Positions 42,585 to 50,425 of a DNA stretch of 64,000 nucleotides are shown piece after piece. The DNA lies in NCBI GenBank assembly GCA_038238015.1, contig JBBRYA010000008.1, positions 19,220 to 83,219 of the forward strand, read 5' to 3'. The position numbers and the translations under genes were made by a program. Below the pieces are notes generated by a model. It made no database searches. It was not told the origin of the DNA and worked only from the letters and a program-made list of their open reading frames with translations. Source of the stretch: DASQFQ01 sp038238015 (lineage in GTDB: Bacteria; Actinomycetota; Thermoleophilia; Solirubrobacterales; Solirubrobacteraceae). Within the stretch, counting starts at the first letter, position 1. Every line of letters starts with the position of its first letter.

Positions 42585-42779
42585 CTAGGCGCCCGGCGCC
42601 GGGACCTCGGGGCCGGCCGGGGCGGGCGGCAGCGGGTCGGACGGCTCGGGCGCGTCGGGGCCCGAGGGCGTGTCGGGCGTCTCGGGCACCTGCGGGACGG
42701 CCGGGGTGACCGGGGCGTCGGGCACCACGCTGGGCTGGTCGGGCGTCTGCGGGGTGGAGGGGACTTCGAGCGTCGGCAT
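42585..42779 (-). CDS. Small proline-rich protein
   Basis: 64 residues made almost wholly of Pro, Thr, Val, Asp, Glu and Ala (MPTLEVPSTPQTPDQPSVVP...), with repeated VPxxP and TPD units and no hydrophobic segment. No family recognised. It lies beyond the terminator of the ferritin-like gene, so it needs its own promoter: GGGTAG (minus strand, 42794-42789) is 9 nt before the ATG, but a matching -35 was not found. It could be a real leaderless stress gene or a chance open frame. Confidence 0.45.
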   Translation of the reverse strand: MPTLEVPSTPQTPDQPSVVPDAPVTPAVPQVPETPDTPSGPDAPEPSDPLPPAPAGPEVPAPGA

Positions 42780-42786
42780 GGGGCTC

Positions 42787-42814
42787 GCCTACCCGCTCGC
42801 GAGAGCGGATAGGC
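42787..42814 (-). terminator. Hairpin terminator after the H1-tailed ferritin-like gene
   Basis: GCCTAcCCGCTC and GAGCGGaTAGGC form a 12-bp stem with one mismatch around loop GCGA, 18 bp past the stop of the minus-strand gene ending at 42833. Strongest hairpin of this gap. Confidence 0.7.
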
Positions 42815-42832
42815 GGCCCGAGCCGGGGCGAA

Positions 42833-44020
42833 CTAGCTCTTGGCGCTGATCTGGCGCTGCGCGGCCTCGAGCACCTCGACGCGGCGCTTGTGGCGACCCT
42901 CGTACTCGCGCACGGAGTTCACGGTCTTCTCGTCGGCGTCGCGGACGCGCTCGGCGACCTCACGGCCGGTGAGGTCGTCGTAGCCCGAGAAGGGCTGGGA
43001 CTCCTGCAGCGCCTTGACGCGGTCGATGACCGTGTCGCGGCTCTTGTTGGCACGCTCGTAGGCGTTCACGCTGCGCAGCTCGTCCTGGGAGAGCTCGGTC
43101 AGCTTGGTCACGATGTCGCTCGCGTTGAGCTCGTCGTAGCCGGCCATGGGCGGCTCGCCGCCGCTCGCGGCCGACTGCGTGCGCTTCTGCGCCGTGCCGG
43201 CCGCGTCGCTCGCCTTGGCGGACGTGCGCTCGGCCGTCGAGGCCGCGCTGCGCTCGGCGCGCTTGGCGGTCGACTTCGCCGCCGTCTTGGCGGTCGAAGT
43301 GGTGCGCTTGGCGGTCGAGGTCGTCTTCTTGGCGGTGCGGGTGGTCTTGCGCGCGGTCTTCTTGACCTGCTTCTCGGCCTCCTCGGCGACGCCCTTGACG
43401 GCCTCGGCGGCACCCGTGGTCTCCCAGTCGTAGCTGGGCTCGCCGCCGGCGCGCGACTTCACGGTCGCGAGCGTGAGCTTGCCGATGTGCTCGCGAAGCT
43501 CGCGCAGCGCGCGCTCCTCCTGATCGCGATGGCGCGTGGCCATCCGGGCCGTCTTCTCGTCGCCGAGCGCGAGCGCGAGCTGCTCGATCGCGTCATAGGT
43601 GGCGATCTCGAGCATCTCCGTGGTCGCCTCGTCCTTGGCGTTCTTGAGCAGCTTCTCCTCGCCGCCGGAGCCGCGGAGCATGTCGATGGGGCCCTTGCCG
43701 AGCACGAGCGCCTGGCCGAGGATGGTCTGCACGGTGCCCTTGGCGGAGCCGAGCAGCCCGCTGCCGCCGCCGAGCTCGGCGATCCGGCGCTCGAGCGCGC
43801 GGGCATGCTGGCGGGTCTCGGTGAGATGACGCTCGAGCGTCGTGCGGTAGGAGCCGCGCGGCGTGATCGAGATGTGGGTGCCGAGCGTGGTCACGAGCGC
43901 GCCTTCGGTGGCGTGCGCCTCGTTGAGGTACTCGATGAGCATCGCGCGGCCGGCCTCGAGCTCTCCGAGGTTCTCCGTGTCGATGACCTTGGGGGTGTTC
44001 CGCTTTGTCTGTGTAGCCAT
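42833..44020 (-). CDS. DUF892/YciF ferritin-like protein with histone H1-like tail and duplicated C-terminal domain
   Basis: 395 residues. About 15-185: a ferritin-like four-helix domain of YciE/YciF (DUF892) type (AGRAMLIEYLNEAHATEGALV; YDAIEQLALALGDEKTARMATRHRDQEERAL). About 205-290: a Lys/Ala/Thr/Ser tail with repeated KKTxRTAK and STAK units like histone H1. About 298-395: two copies of a helical module (GYDELNASDIVTKLTELSQDELRSVNAYE and GYDDLTGREVAERVRDADEKTVNSVREYE). GAAAGGA lies 8 nt before the ATG. It probably binds DNA through the tail while the ferritin-like part binds metal or senses oxidant (inference). Confidence 0.82.
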   Translation of the reverse strand: MATQTKRNTPKVIDTENLGELEAGRAMLIEYLNEAHATEGALVTTLGTHISITPRGSYRTTLERHLTETRQHARALERRIAELGGGSGLLGSAKGTVQTILGQALVLGKGPIDMLRGSGGEEKLLKNAKDEATTEMLEIATYDAIEQLALALGDEKTARMATRHRDQEERALRELREHIGKLTLATVKSRAGGEPSYDWETTGAAEAVKGVAEEAEKQVKKTARKTTRTAKKTTSTAKRTTSTAKTAAKSTAKRAERSAASTAERTSAKASDAAGTAQKRTQSAASGGEPPMAGYDELNASDIVTKLTELSQDELRSVNAYERANKSRDTVIDRVKALQESQPFSGYDDLTGREVAERVRDADEKTVNSVREYEGRHKRRVEVLEAAQRQISAKS

Positions 44021-44059
44021 TCAGGCGGTCCTTTCTATAGGTGGGGAGCATCGTCTGGC

Positions 44060-44085
44060 CTACCGTGCCCACGAGCCTCTGAAAC
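44060..44085 (-). promoter_or_regulatory. SigB/F-type promoter of the H1-tailed ferritin-like gene
   Basis: Minus strand: GTTT (44085-44082), 16-nt spacer, CGGTAG (44065-44060), 39 bp before the ATG at 44020. YciF-type proteins are stress-induced in other bacteria, so a stress sigma is expected. Confidence 0.6.
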
Positions 44086-44105
44086 GCCCGCTACCGTCGG
44101 GCCCC

Positions 44106-45026
44106 ATGGCTCGGCGCATCGAAGTCGACATCGAGGGCAGGCGCCTCTCGCTGTCAAATCTCGACAAGGTCTACTACCCCGTGCCCGGCTTCACGAAGGG
44201 GCAGGTGGTCGACTACTACACGCGGATCGCGCCGGCGGTGCTCCCGCACCTGCGCGGGCGCCCGCTCACCCTCAAGCGCTACCCGGAGGGCGTCGAGGGC
44301 CAGTTCTTCTACGAGAAGCAGTGCCCGCGCCACCGTCCCGACTGGGTCCTCACCGCGCCGCTGTGGAGCCGCCACAACTCGCGCACGATCGACTTCTGCC
44401 TCTGCGAGGACCTCGCGACGCTGGTCTGGCTGGCCAACCTCGGCGACCTCGAGCTGCACACCTCGCTGGCGCTGGCCGGTGACGTCGATCGGCCCACCGT
44501 GGTCGCCTTCGACCTCGATCCCGGGCCCCCGGCCACGATCGTGGAGTGCGCGCGCGTGGCGCTCGAGCTGCGCGAGGTCTTCGCGCACGTCGGGATGCAG
44601 GCGTTTCCCAAGACGTCGGGCTCGAAGGGCATGCAGGTCTACGTCCCGCTGAACACGGCGGTGACCTACGACGAGAGCAAGCCCTTCGCCCACGGGCTCG
44701 CCCAGCTGCTCGAGCGGCGCCTGCCCGATCTCGTGGTCTCGGACATGAAGAAGTCGCTGCGCGCGGGCAAGGTGCTCGTCGACTGGAGCCAGAACGACGG
44801 CCACAAGACGACCGTCAACGTCTACTCGCTGCGCGCGCGCGAGCAGCCAACGGCGTCGACGCCGCTGCGCTGGGAGGAGGTCGAGGCGGTGCTGGAGTCC
44901 GGAGATCCCGGCGACCTGGCGTTTAGCTCCGACGCGGTGCTCGAGCGCGTCGCCGAGCACGGCGACCTGTTCGCCCCGGTGCTCGAGCTCGAGCAGGTGC
45001 TGCCGACGGGTTCTTCCGAGGCCTGA
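44106..45026 (+). CDS. Stand-alone LigD-type NHEJ polymerase (primase-polymerase fold)
   Basis: 306 residues. Archaeo-eukaryotic primase-like fold: RRLSLSNLDKVYYPVPGFTKGQVVDYY start, LKRYPEGVEGQFFYEKQCPRH, catalytic Asp136 and Asp138 in AFDLDPGPP, the SGSKGMQVYVPL nucleotide-binding loop and VLVDWSQNDGHKTTV. In mycobacteria this domain is fused to LigD or occurs free as LigD-like polymerases. It fills gaps and adds ribonucleotides at Ku-held breaks. It partners functionally with the ligase (37579) and Ku (40603), and completes the three NHEJ activities. It is divergent from the ferritin-like gene. Confidence 0.93.
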   Translation: MARRIEVDIEGRRLSLSNLDKVYYPVPGFTKGQVVDYYTRIAPAVLPHLRGRPLTLKRYPEGVEGQFFYEKQCPRHRPDWVLTAPLWSRHNSRTIDFCLCEDLATLVWLANLGDLELHTSLALAGDVDRPTVVAFDLDPGPPATIVECARVALELREVFAHVGMQAFPKTSGSKGMQVYVPLNTAVTYDESKPFAHGLAQLLERRLPDLVVSDMKKSLRAGKVLVDWSQNDGHKTTVNVYSLRAREQPTASTPLRWEEVEAVLESGDPGDLAFSSDAVLERVAEHGDLFAPVLELEQVLPTGSSEA

Positions 45027-45073
45027 ACATTCACGCCGCACAGACCGGATAGTCCGTCCGAAGGCTTGACATT

Positions 45074-45090
45074 TCTCCGGCGAGCGGAGA
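45074..45090 (+). promoter_or_regulatory. Small inverted repeat before the ROK gene, possible operator
   Basis: TCTCCG and CGGAGA separated by 5 bp, 12 bp before the ROK start and overlapping its ribosome-binding site (GGAGAGGG). A TTGACA sits just upstream (45066-45071), but no -10 follows at the right distance. Could be an autoregulatory site. Confidence 0.3.
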
Positions 45091-45101
45091 GGGTCGCCGT
45101 C

Positions 45102-46328
45102 GTGAGTGCCAGGTCCGGGTCCCTGGAGTCGTTGCGAGAGCTCAACCGCCTCCGGGTGGTGGAGACGCTGCGCGAGCGCGGCACCGCCAGCCGCGCAGAC
45201 ATCGCGCGCCGCACCGGGCTCTCCCGGTCGACCGTCTCGAGCCTGGTCGCCGATCTGCAGGCGCACGGCCTGATCGTCGAGCAGACCGACACGGAGCTCC
45301 CGCTGAGCATGCCGACGGGCCGGCCCCCGACGCTGCTCGCCCTCGACCGCTCGGCCGGCGCGGCCGTGGGCATCGACTTCGGCCACGACCGGGTGCATGC
45401 CGCGGTGTCGGACCTCTCGCGCACGGTGCTCGCCGAGACGGTCCAGCCGCTTGACGTCGACAACCGCTCGGGCGAGGCGCTCGACCTCGCCGCGGAGCTG
45501 ATGGACCGGCTGCTCGCGGAGGCCGGGCTCGGGCGCGAGGACGTCATCGGCGTCGGCGTCGCACTCTCGGGCCCGATCGACCATGCGCGCGGCGCCGTCC
45601 ACGACACCGCGATCCTCCCCGGCTGGGCGGGGCTCGAGGTCGGCGCGGAGCTGAGCCGGCGCATCGGCGGCCTGCCGATCCACCTCGACAACGACGCGAA
45701 CCTCGGCGCGCTCGCCGAGGTGACGCTGGGGGCCGGGCGCGACGTCCGCGACGCCCTCTACGTCATGGTCTCCTCCGGGATCGGCGCCGGGCTGATCATC
45801 GACGGGCGCCCGTACCGCGGCCGGCGGGGGATGGCGGGGGAGATCGGCCACGTGCTCGTCGACGAGACCGGCCCGATCTGCCGCTGCGGCAACCGCGGCT
45901 GCCTGGAGACCTACATCTCGGGACCCGCGCTGTCAGAGCTCATGCGCTCCAGCCGTGGCGAGCTGATCGGCGTCCACGAGATGGTCCGCCTGGCGCGCGC
46001 GGGCGACGGCGGCTGCAGCCGCGCGATCGCCGACGCCGGGCGCATCCTCGGCCGCGTCGTCGCGGCGGTGTGCAACGTCTTCAACCCCGAGATGGTCGTC
46101 GTCGGGGGAGACCTGGGAGAGGCGGGAGACCTCCTGCTCGATCCCATGCGCGAGGCGGTGAGCCGCTACGCGATCGCGCCGGCGGCCGCGGACGCGCAGG
46201 TGGTGGCCGGAGTCCTCGGCGAGCGCGCCCAGGTGCTCGGTGCGCTCGCCCTGGCCATCTTGCAGTCGGAGCATCTGGCGGCGCATCTCGCGTCGCCGGC
46301 GCTGTCAAACCAAGGAGGAGCAAGGTGA
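45102..46328 (+). CDS. ROK family transcriptional regulator (NagC/XylR-type)
   Basis: 408 residues from the GTG at 45102, chosen because GGAGAGGG lies 8 nt upstream. N-terminal winged helix-turn-helix (GTASRADIARRTGLSRSTVSSLVADLQAHGLI), then a ROK sugar-kinase-like domain with GIDFGHDRVHAAVSDL, VGVALSGPID, HLDNDANLGALAEV and the zinc motif CRCGNRGCLETY (about 267-278). XylR-type ROK proteins repress pentose genes and release DNA on binding the sugar. It is the first gene of the transporter operon and overlaps the binding-protein gene by 4 nt, so the regulator would be made with the transporter. Confidence 0.9.
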   Translation: MSARSGSLESLRELNRLRVVETLRERGTASRADIARRTGLSRSTVSSLVADLQAHGLIVEQTDTELPLSMPTGRPPTLLALDRSAGAAVGIDFGHDRVHAAVSDLSRTVLAETVQPLDVDNRSGEALDLAAELMDRLLAEAGLGREDVIGVGVALSGPIDHARGAVHDTAILPGWAGLEVGAELSRRIGGLPIHLDNDANLGALAEVTLGAGRDVRDALYVMVSSGIGAGLIIDGRPYRGRRGMAGEIGHVLVDETGPICRCGNRGCLETYISGPALSELMRSSRGELIGVHEMVRLARAGDGGCSRAIADAGRILGRVVAAVCNVFNPEMVVVGGDLGEAGDLLLDPMREAVSRYAIAPAAADAQVVAGVLGERAQVLGALALAILQSEHLAAHLASPALSNQGGAR

Positions 46329-47428
46329 GGTTCAGTTCCACGAGGTTGGTGGCCGGCGCGAGCGTGCTCGCGATGGCCGTGGGGGTCGCCGCGTGCGGCA
46401 GCAGCGACAAGTCGAGCTCGAGCTCGAGCTCCTCGAGCTCGAGCAAGAAGGCCGGCAAGGTCGCCGTGCTGCTCCCGGACTCGAAGTCCTCGGTCCGCTG
46501 GGAGACGGTCGACAGGCCGCTGCTCAAGCAGGCCTTCGACGCCGCCGGCGTGCAGGTCGAGATCCAGAACGCCGAAGGCGACAAGTCCACCCAGCAGCAG
46601 CAGGCCGAGCAGGCGATCACCAACGGCGCGAAGGTGCTCCTGCTGGTGAACCTCGACTCCGGCTCCGGCGCCGCCATCGAGGCCAACGCGAAGGGCCAGG
46701 GGGTCAAGGTCATCGACTACGACCGCCTGACGCTCAAGGGGACGTCTGACTACTACGTGTCCTTCGACAACGAGAAGGTCGGCAAGCTCCAGGGCCAGGG
46801 CCTCGTGGACTGCCTCGGCTCCAAGAAGGGCGCCCAGGTAGCCGAGCTCAACGGCTCCCCCACCGACAACAACGCCACGCTGTTCAAGCAGGGCTACGAC
46901 TCGGTGCTCAAGCCGAAGTTCGCCGACGGGAGCTTCACCAAGGTCGCCGACCAGTCCGTGCCCGACTGGGACAACCAGAAGGCGCTGACGATCTTCGAGC
47001 AGATGCTGCAGAAGTCCAACAACAAGATCGACGGCGTGCTGGCGGCCAACGACGGCCTCGGCAACGCGGCGATCTCGGCGCTCAAGCAGCGCAAGCTCGC
47101 CCAGGTGCCGGTGACCGGCCAGGACGCCACGCTCCAGGGCATCCAGAACATCCTCGCCGGCGACCAGTGCATGACGGTCTACAAGGCGATCAAGAAGGAG
47201 GCCGACGCGGCCTCCCAGCTCGCGATCGCGCTGGCCAAGGGCACGACGCCCAAGCAGGCGACAACCAAGGTCAACAACCAGTCGCGCGACGTCCCCTCGG
47301 TGCTCCTGGAGCCCGTGCCCGTGACCAAGGACAACATCAAGCAGTACCTCGGCGAGGTCGACTTCCCCAAGAAGGAAGAGATCTGCGCCGGGAAGCTGGC
47401 CTCCGCCTGCACGAAGGCCGGCCTCTGA
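46325..47428 (+). CDS. Sugar ABC transporter substrate-binding lipoprotein (XylF-like)
   Basis: 367 residues from a GTG with a strong AAGGAGGAG 4 nt upstream. Signal peptide ending VAACG (lipobox Cys about 22), then a linker with an almost pure serine run, then a periplasmic-binding-protein family 1 domain: KVAVLLPDSKSSVRWETVDRPLL, AEQAITNGAKVLLLVNLDSG, VKVIDYDRL and YYVSFDNEKVGKLQGQGL. These match xylose-binding XylF most closely. The serine linker is coded by AGCTCG hexamer repeats (46413-46443). It delivers a pentose to the permease at 48234. Confidence 0.9.
   Translation: MRFSSTRLVAGASVLAMAVGVAACGSSDKSSSSSSSSSSSKKAGKVAVLLPDSKSSVRWETVDRPLLKQAFDAAGVQVEIQNAEGDKSTQQQQAEQAITNGAKVLLLVNLDSGSGAAIEANAKGQGVKVIDYDRLTLKGTSDYYVSFDNEKVGKLQGQGLVDCLGSKKGAQVAELNGSPTDNNATLFKQGYDSVLKPKFADGSFTKVADQSVPDWDNQKALTIFEQMLQKSNNKIDGVLAANDGLGNAAISALKQRKLAQVPVTGQDATLQGIQNILAGDQCMTVYKAIKKEADAASQLAIALAKGTTPKQATTKVNNQSRDVPSVLLEPVPVTKDNIKQYLGEVDFPKKEEICAGKLASACTKAGL
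46413..46443 (+). repeat. AGCTCG hexanucleotide microsatellite coding a poly-Ser linker
   Basis: A short run of AGCTCG-type units within the binding-protein gene codes for the serine-rich linker just after the lipidated cysteine. Being a 6-bp repeat it keeps the frame when its copy number changes, so linker length may vary between strains. Confidence 0.75.
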
Positions 47429-48237
47429 TGACAGCCGAGTCGGGGGGGCGCCATCCGGCGCCCCCCGGCGCGCCGATCCTCGAGCTCCGCAAGGTCTCGA
47501 AGTCCTTCGGCGCGGTGCAGGTGCTCTACGACGTGGACTTCCACGTCGCGCCCGGCGAGGTCATGGCGCTCGTCGGCGACAACGGCGCCGGGAAGTCCAC
47601 GCTGATCAAGTGCATCGCCGGGATCCACCCGATCGACGGCGGCGAGATCGTCTTCGAGGGCGAGCGGGTGTCGATCAACGGACCGAAGGACTCGGCCGAC
47701 CTCGGCATCGAGGTCGTCTACCAGGACCTCGCGCTGGCCGACAACCTCGACGTGGTCCAGAACATGTACCTCGGCCGCGAGCAGGTCGGCACGCTGCTGC
47801 GCCTCGACGAGACCGCGATGGAGAAGCGCGCGTCCGAGACGCTCAAGGGCCTGTCGGTGACCACCATCAGCTCCGTGCGCCAGACGGTCGCGGGCCTGTC
47901 GGGCGGCCAGCGCCAGTCGGTGGCGGTGGCCAAGGCGGTGATGTGGAACTCGCGCGTGGTGATCCTCGACGAGCCCACCGCGGCGCTGGGCGTCGCCCAG
48001 ACGCGCCAGGTCCTCGCGCTGGTCAAGCGCCTCGGCGAGCAGGGCCTGGCGGTCATCCTCATCTCCCACAACCTGCATGACGTGTTCGAGGTCGCCGACA
48101 CCATCACGGTGCTCCGGCTCGGCCAGAACGTCGCCGAGTTCAAGCGCACGGAGACCAACCAGCAGAAGGTCGTCGAGGCGATTACCGCAGGCACCCTCTC
48201 CGAGGTCCCCGGCCAGGAGAACGAGGTGATGGCATGA
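47428..48237 (+). CDS. Sugar ABC transporter ATP-binding protein (single-domain XylG/FrcA-like)
   Basis: 269 residues with one ABC domain: Walker A GDNGAGKST (about 53-61), Q-loop VVYQDLALADNL, signature LSGGQRQSV, Walker B VVILDEPTAALG and H-switch ISHNLHD. Ribose/xylose importers often have a double-domain ATPase; this half-size form resembles the fructose-type FrcA and would act as a homodimer. It overlaps the binding-protein stop by 1 nt (TGATG) and the permease by 4 nt, so the three subunits are tightly coupled. Confidence 0.93.
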   Translation: MTAESGGRHPAPPGAPILELRKVSKSFGAVQVLYDVDFHVAPGEVMALVGDNGAGKSTLIKCIAGIHPIDGGEIVFEGERVSINGPKDSADLGIEVVYQDLALADNLDVVQNMYLGREQVGTLLRLDETAMEKRASETLKGLSVTTISSVRQTVAGLSGGQRQSVAVAKAVMWNSRVVILDEPTAALGVAQTRQVLALVKRLGEQGLAVILISHNLHDVFEVADTITVLRLGQNVAEFKRTETNQQKVVEAITAGTLSEVPGQENEVMA

Positions 48238-49463
48238 GCGTCGCCGCCCCGCCGGTCGAGGCAACGGCGCCCGCCACCGAGACGCTCAGCGCCTACGCGC
48301 GCCGCTGGTGGAACAACGTGCGCGGCGGCGAGCTCGGCTCGCTGCCGATCGTCGTCGGCCTGATCGTCATCGCGATCATCTTCCAGTTCCAGAACGACCG
48401 CTTTCTAACGGCGGGCAACTTCGTCAACCTGATCGTCCAGACGGCGCCCTACGCGGTGATCGCCATGGGGGTCACCTTCGCGCTGCTGCTGGGCGAGATC
48501 GACCTCTCGATCGGCTTCGTCTCCGGCGTCGGGGGCGTGCTCACCGCGATCCTGCTGACCCCGGACGGCAACGAGCTTCCGGCGGGCATCGTCATCGCGA
48601 TCGCGATCGCGGCCGGGCTGGCGATCGGGACGCTGCACGGGCTGATCATCACCAAGGTCGGGGTGCCGTCCTTCGTGGTGACGCTCGCGGGCCTGCTGGC
48701 CTGGAACGGCGTCGTGCTGCTGCTGATCGGCACCAAGGGCACGGTGATCCTGCAGAACGACCTCGTGATCGGGCTGGCCAACGACTTCCTGCCCCCGGGG
48801 ACGGCGTGGGTGCTCGCGCTCGTGTGCGTCGCCATCTACGCGGCGACGCAGCTCGTGAGGCTGCGCTTGCGCAGGGCGGCGGCCCTCGAGACCGATCCGC
48901 CGCTGATCGTCGCCCTGCGGATCGTGGGTCTGGCCGCCGCGCTGCTGATCATCGTTGCCGTCGCCAACCAGGACCGCGGCGTGCCCTACGTCGGGATCGT
49001 GGTCGCCGGGCTGTTCGTCGGTTGGAGCTTCGTGCTCAACCGCACGCAGTTCGGCCGCCACATCTACGCGGTGGGCGGCAACGCCGAGGCCGCGCGCCGC
49101 GCGGGCATCAACGTCGACCGGGTGCGGATCGCGTGCTTTGCGATCGTGTCCGCGATGGCCGTCCTGGGCGGGCTGATCCTCGCCTCGCGCCTGCGCTCCG
49201 TGGACACGAACACCGGTGGCGGCCAGGCGCTGCTCTATCCGATCGCCGCGGCGGTGATCGGCGGCACGTCGCTGTTCGGCGGCCGGGGGACCATGAAGGC
49301 CGCGCTGCTCGGCGCCGTGGTCATGCTCTCGATCGACAACGGGCTCGGGCTGCTCGGGCTGTCCTCGGGCACGAAGTTCGTGCTCACGGGCGCCGTGCTG
49401 CTGCTGGCGGTCACCGTCGACTCGATCTCCCGGAGGGGCCGCGAGGCGTCGGGTCGCGCATGA
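48234..49463 (+). CDS. Sugar ABC transporter permease (XylH-like)
   Basis: 409 residues with about 10-11 membrane segments of the BPD_transp_2 (RbsC/XylH) family: APYAVIAMGVTFALLLGEIDLSIG is the family hallmark, with NAEAARRAGINVDRV as the cytoplasmic coupling loop and the GGTSLFGGRGTMKAALLGAVV C-terminal motif. The longer middle (about 200-250, with Arg-rich RLRLRRAAALETDPP) matches XylH rather than RbsC. It forms the membrane channel for the sugar brought by the protein at 46325. It overlaps the oxidoreductase gene downstream by 4 nt. Confidence 0.93.
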   Translation: MSVAAPPVEATAPATETLSAYARRWWNNVRGGELGSLPIVVGLIVIAIIFQFQNDRFLTAGNFVNLIVQTAPYAVIAMGVTFALLLGEIDLSIGFVSGVGGVLTAILLTPDGNELPAGIVIAIAIAAGLAIGTLHGLIITKVGVPSFVVTLAGLLAWNGVVLLLIGTKGTVILQNDLVIGLANDFLPPGTAWVLALVCVAIYAATQLVRLRLRRAAALETDPPLIVALRIVGLAAALLIIVAVANQDRGVPYVGIVVAGLFVGWSFVLNRTQFGRHIYAVGGNAEAARRAGINVDRVRIACFAIVSAMAVLGGLILASRLRSVDTNTGGGQALLYPIAAAVIGGTSLFGGRGTMKAALLGAVVMLSIDNGLGLLGLSSGTKFVLTGAVLLLAVTVDSISRRGREASGRA

Positions 49464-50425
49464 AGTGGGGGCTGCTCTCCACCGCCCACATCAACCAGGC
49501 GATCCTCGGGGGCGCGGACGCGACGCAGGAGGCGACGGTCGTGGCCGTCGCCTCCCGGGACCGCGCCCGGGCGGAGGCCTACGCGCGGGAGCACGGGATC
49601 GAGCGCGCGCACGGCTCCTACGAGGCCCTGCTCGAGGATCCGGAGGTCGAGGCCGTCTACGTGCCCCTGCCCAACTCGATGCACGTGCCGTGGTCGATCC
49701 GCGCGCTCGAGGCGGGCAAGCACGTTCTCTGCGAGAAGCCGCTGACGCGGCGCGCGGCGGAGGCCGAGGAGGCGTTCGCCGCCGCCGAGCGCGCGGGGCG
49801 GCTGCTCGCCGAGGGCTTCATGTGGCGCCACCACCCCCAGGTGGCGCGGCTGCGTGCGCTGCTCGACCAAGGAGCGATCGGGCGCCTGCGACTGGTGCGC
49901 GCGGGGTTCTCGTTCCCGATCGCCGACGCGGGCGACATCCGGATGACCTCCGCGCTCGACGGCGGGTCGCTGATGGACGTGGGCTGCTACTGCCTGAGCG
50001 CCACGCGGGTGGTGGCCGGCGCGGAGCCCGAGCGCGTGTCGGGCGAGCAGGTGATCGGGGGCGACGGCGTCGACGTCGCGTTCTCGGCGGTCCTGCGCTT
50101 CCCGGCTGACGTGGTGGGCCAGTTCGACTGCGGGTTCGCGGTCGCCAAGCGGGGGGAGCTCGAGGTCGCGGGCGACGGCGGGACGATCCTGCTGCGCGAT
50201 CCGTGGCACGGGCGGGCGCCGGCGATCGAGCTGCGGCGCGACGGCGAGGTCGAGGACGTGCCCGTGGAGCCGGCCAACCCGTATGCGCTCGAGCTCGCCG
50301 ACTTCGCGCGCGCGGCCCGCGGCGAGGCGCCGCCGCTGCTCGGGCGCGAGGACGCGCTCGGGCAGGCGCGGGCGATCGAGGCCCTCTACCGCTCCGCGGA
50401 GGAGGGGCGGTCCGTCGAGCTGTGA
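49460..50425 (+). CDS. Gfo/Idh/MocA family oxidoreductase, copy 1
   Basis: 321 residues. Rossmann start KWGLLSTAHINQAIL, then VYVPLPNSMHVPW and the EKPLTRRAAEAE motif (Lys of the catalytic region, about 94-105), FMWRHHPQ, and the C-terminal alpha/beta domain with GGSLMDVGCYCL. These proteins oxidise or reduce sugars and inositols with NAD(P); it resembles D-xylose dehydrogenase/dimeric dihydrodiol dehydrogenase types. Translationally coupled to the pentose permease, so a pentose substrate is likely. It could give an alternative oxidative route beside the kinase route. Its end overlaps the convergent PAS gene by 40 nt. Confidence 0.87.
   Translation: MKWGLLSTAHINQAILGGADATQEATVVAVASRDRARAEAYAREHGIERAHGSYEALLEDPEVEAVYVPLPNSMHVPWSIRALEAGKHVLCEKPLTRRAAEAEEAFAAAERAGRLLAEGFMWRHHPQVARLRALLDQGAIGRLRLVRAGFSFPIADAGDIRMTSALDGGSLMDVGCYCLSATRVVAGAEPERVSGEQVIGGDGVDVAFSAVLRFPADVVGQFDCGFAVAKRGELEVAGDGGTILLRDPWHGRAPAIELRRDGEVEDVPVEPANPYALELADFARAARGEAPPLLGREDALGQARAIEALYRSAEEGRSVEL

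Noticed and set aside
42585..42779. Treating the small proline-rich frame as a certain gene
   Set aside because: Composition could arise by chance in CCG/CGG-rich DNA and no complete promoter was found; listed only with low confidence.
45066..45071. TTGACA as a -35 element, or its TTG as the ROK start
   Set aside because: No -10 lies 16-18 bp downstream, and the GTG at 45102 has a much better ribosome-binding site.
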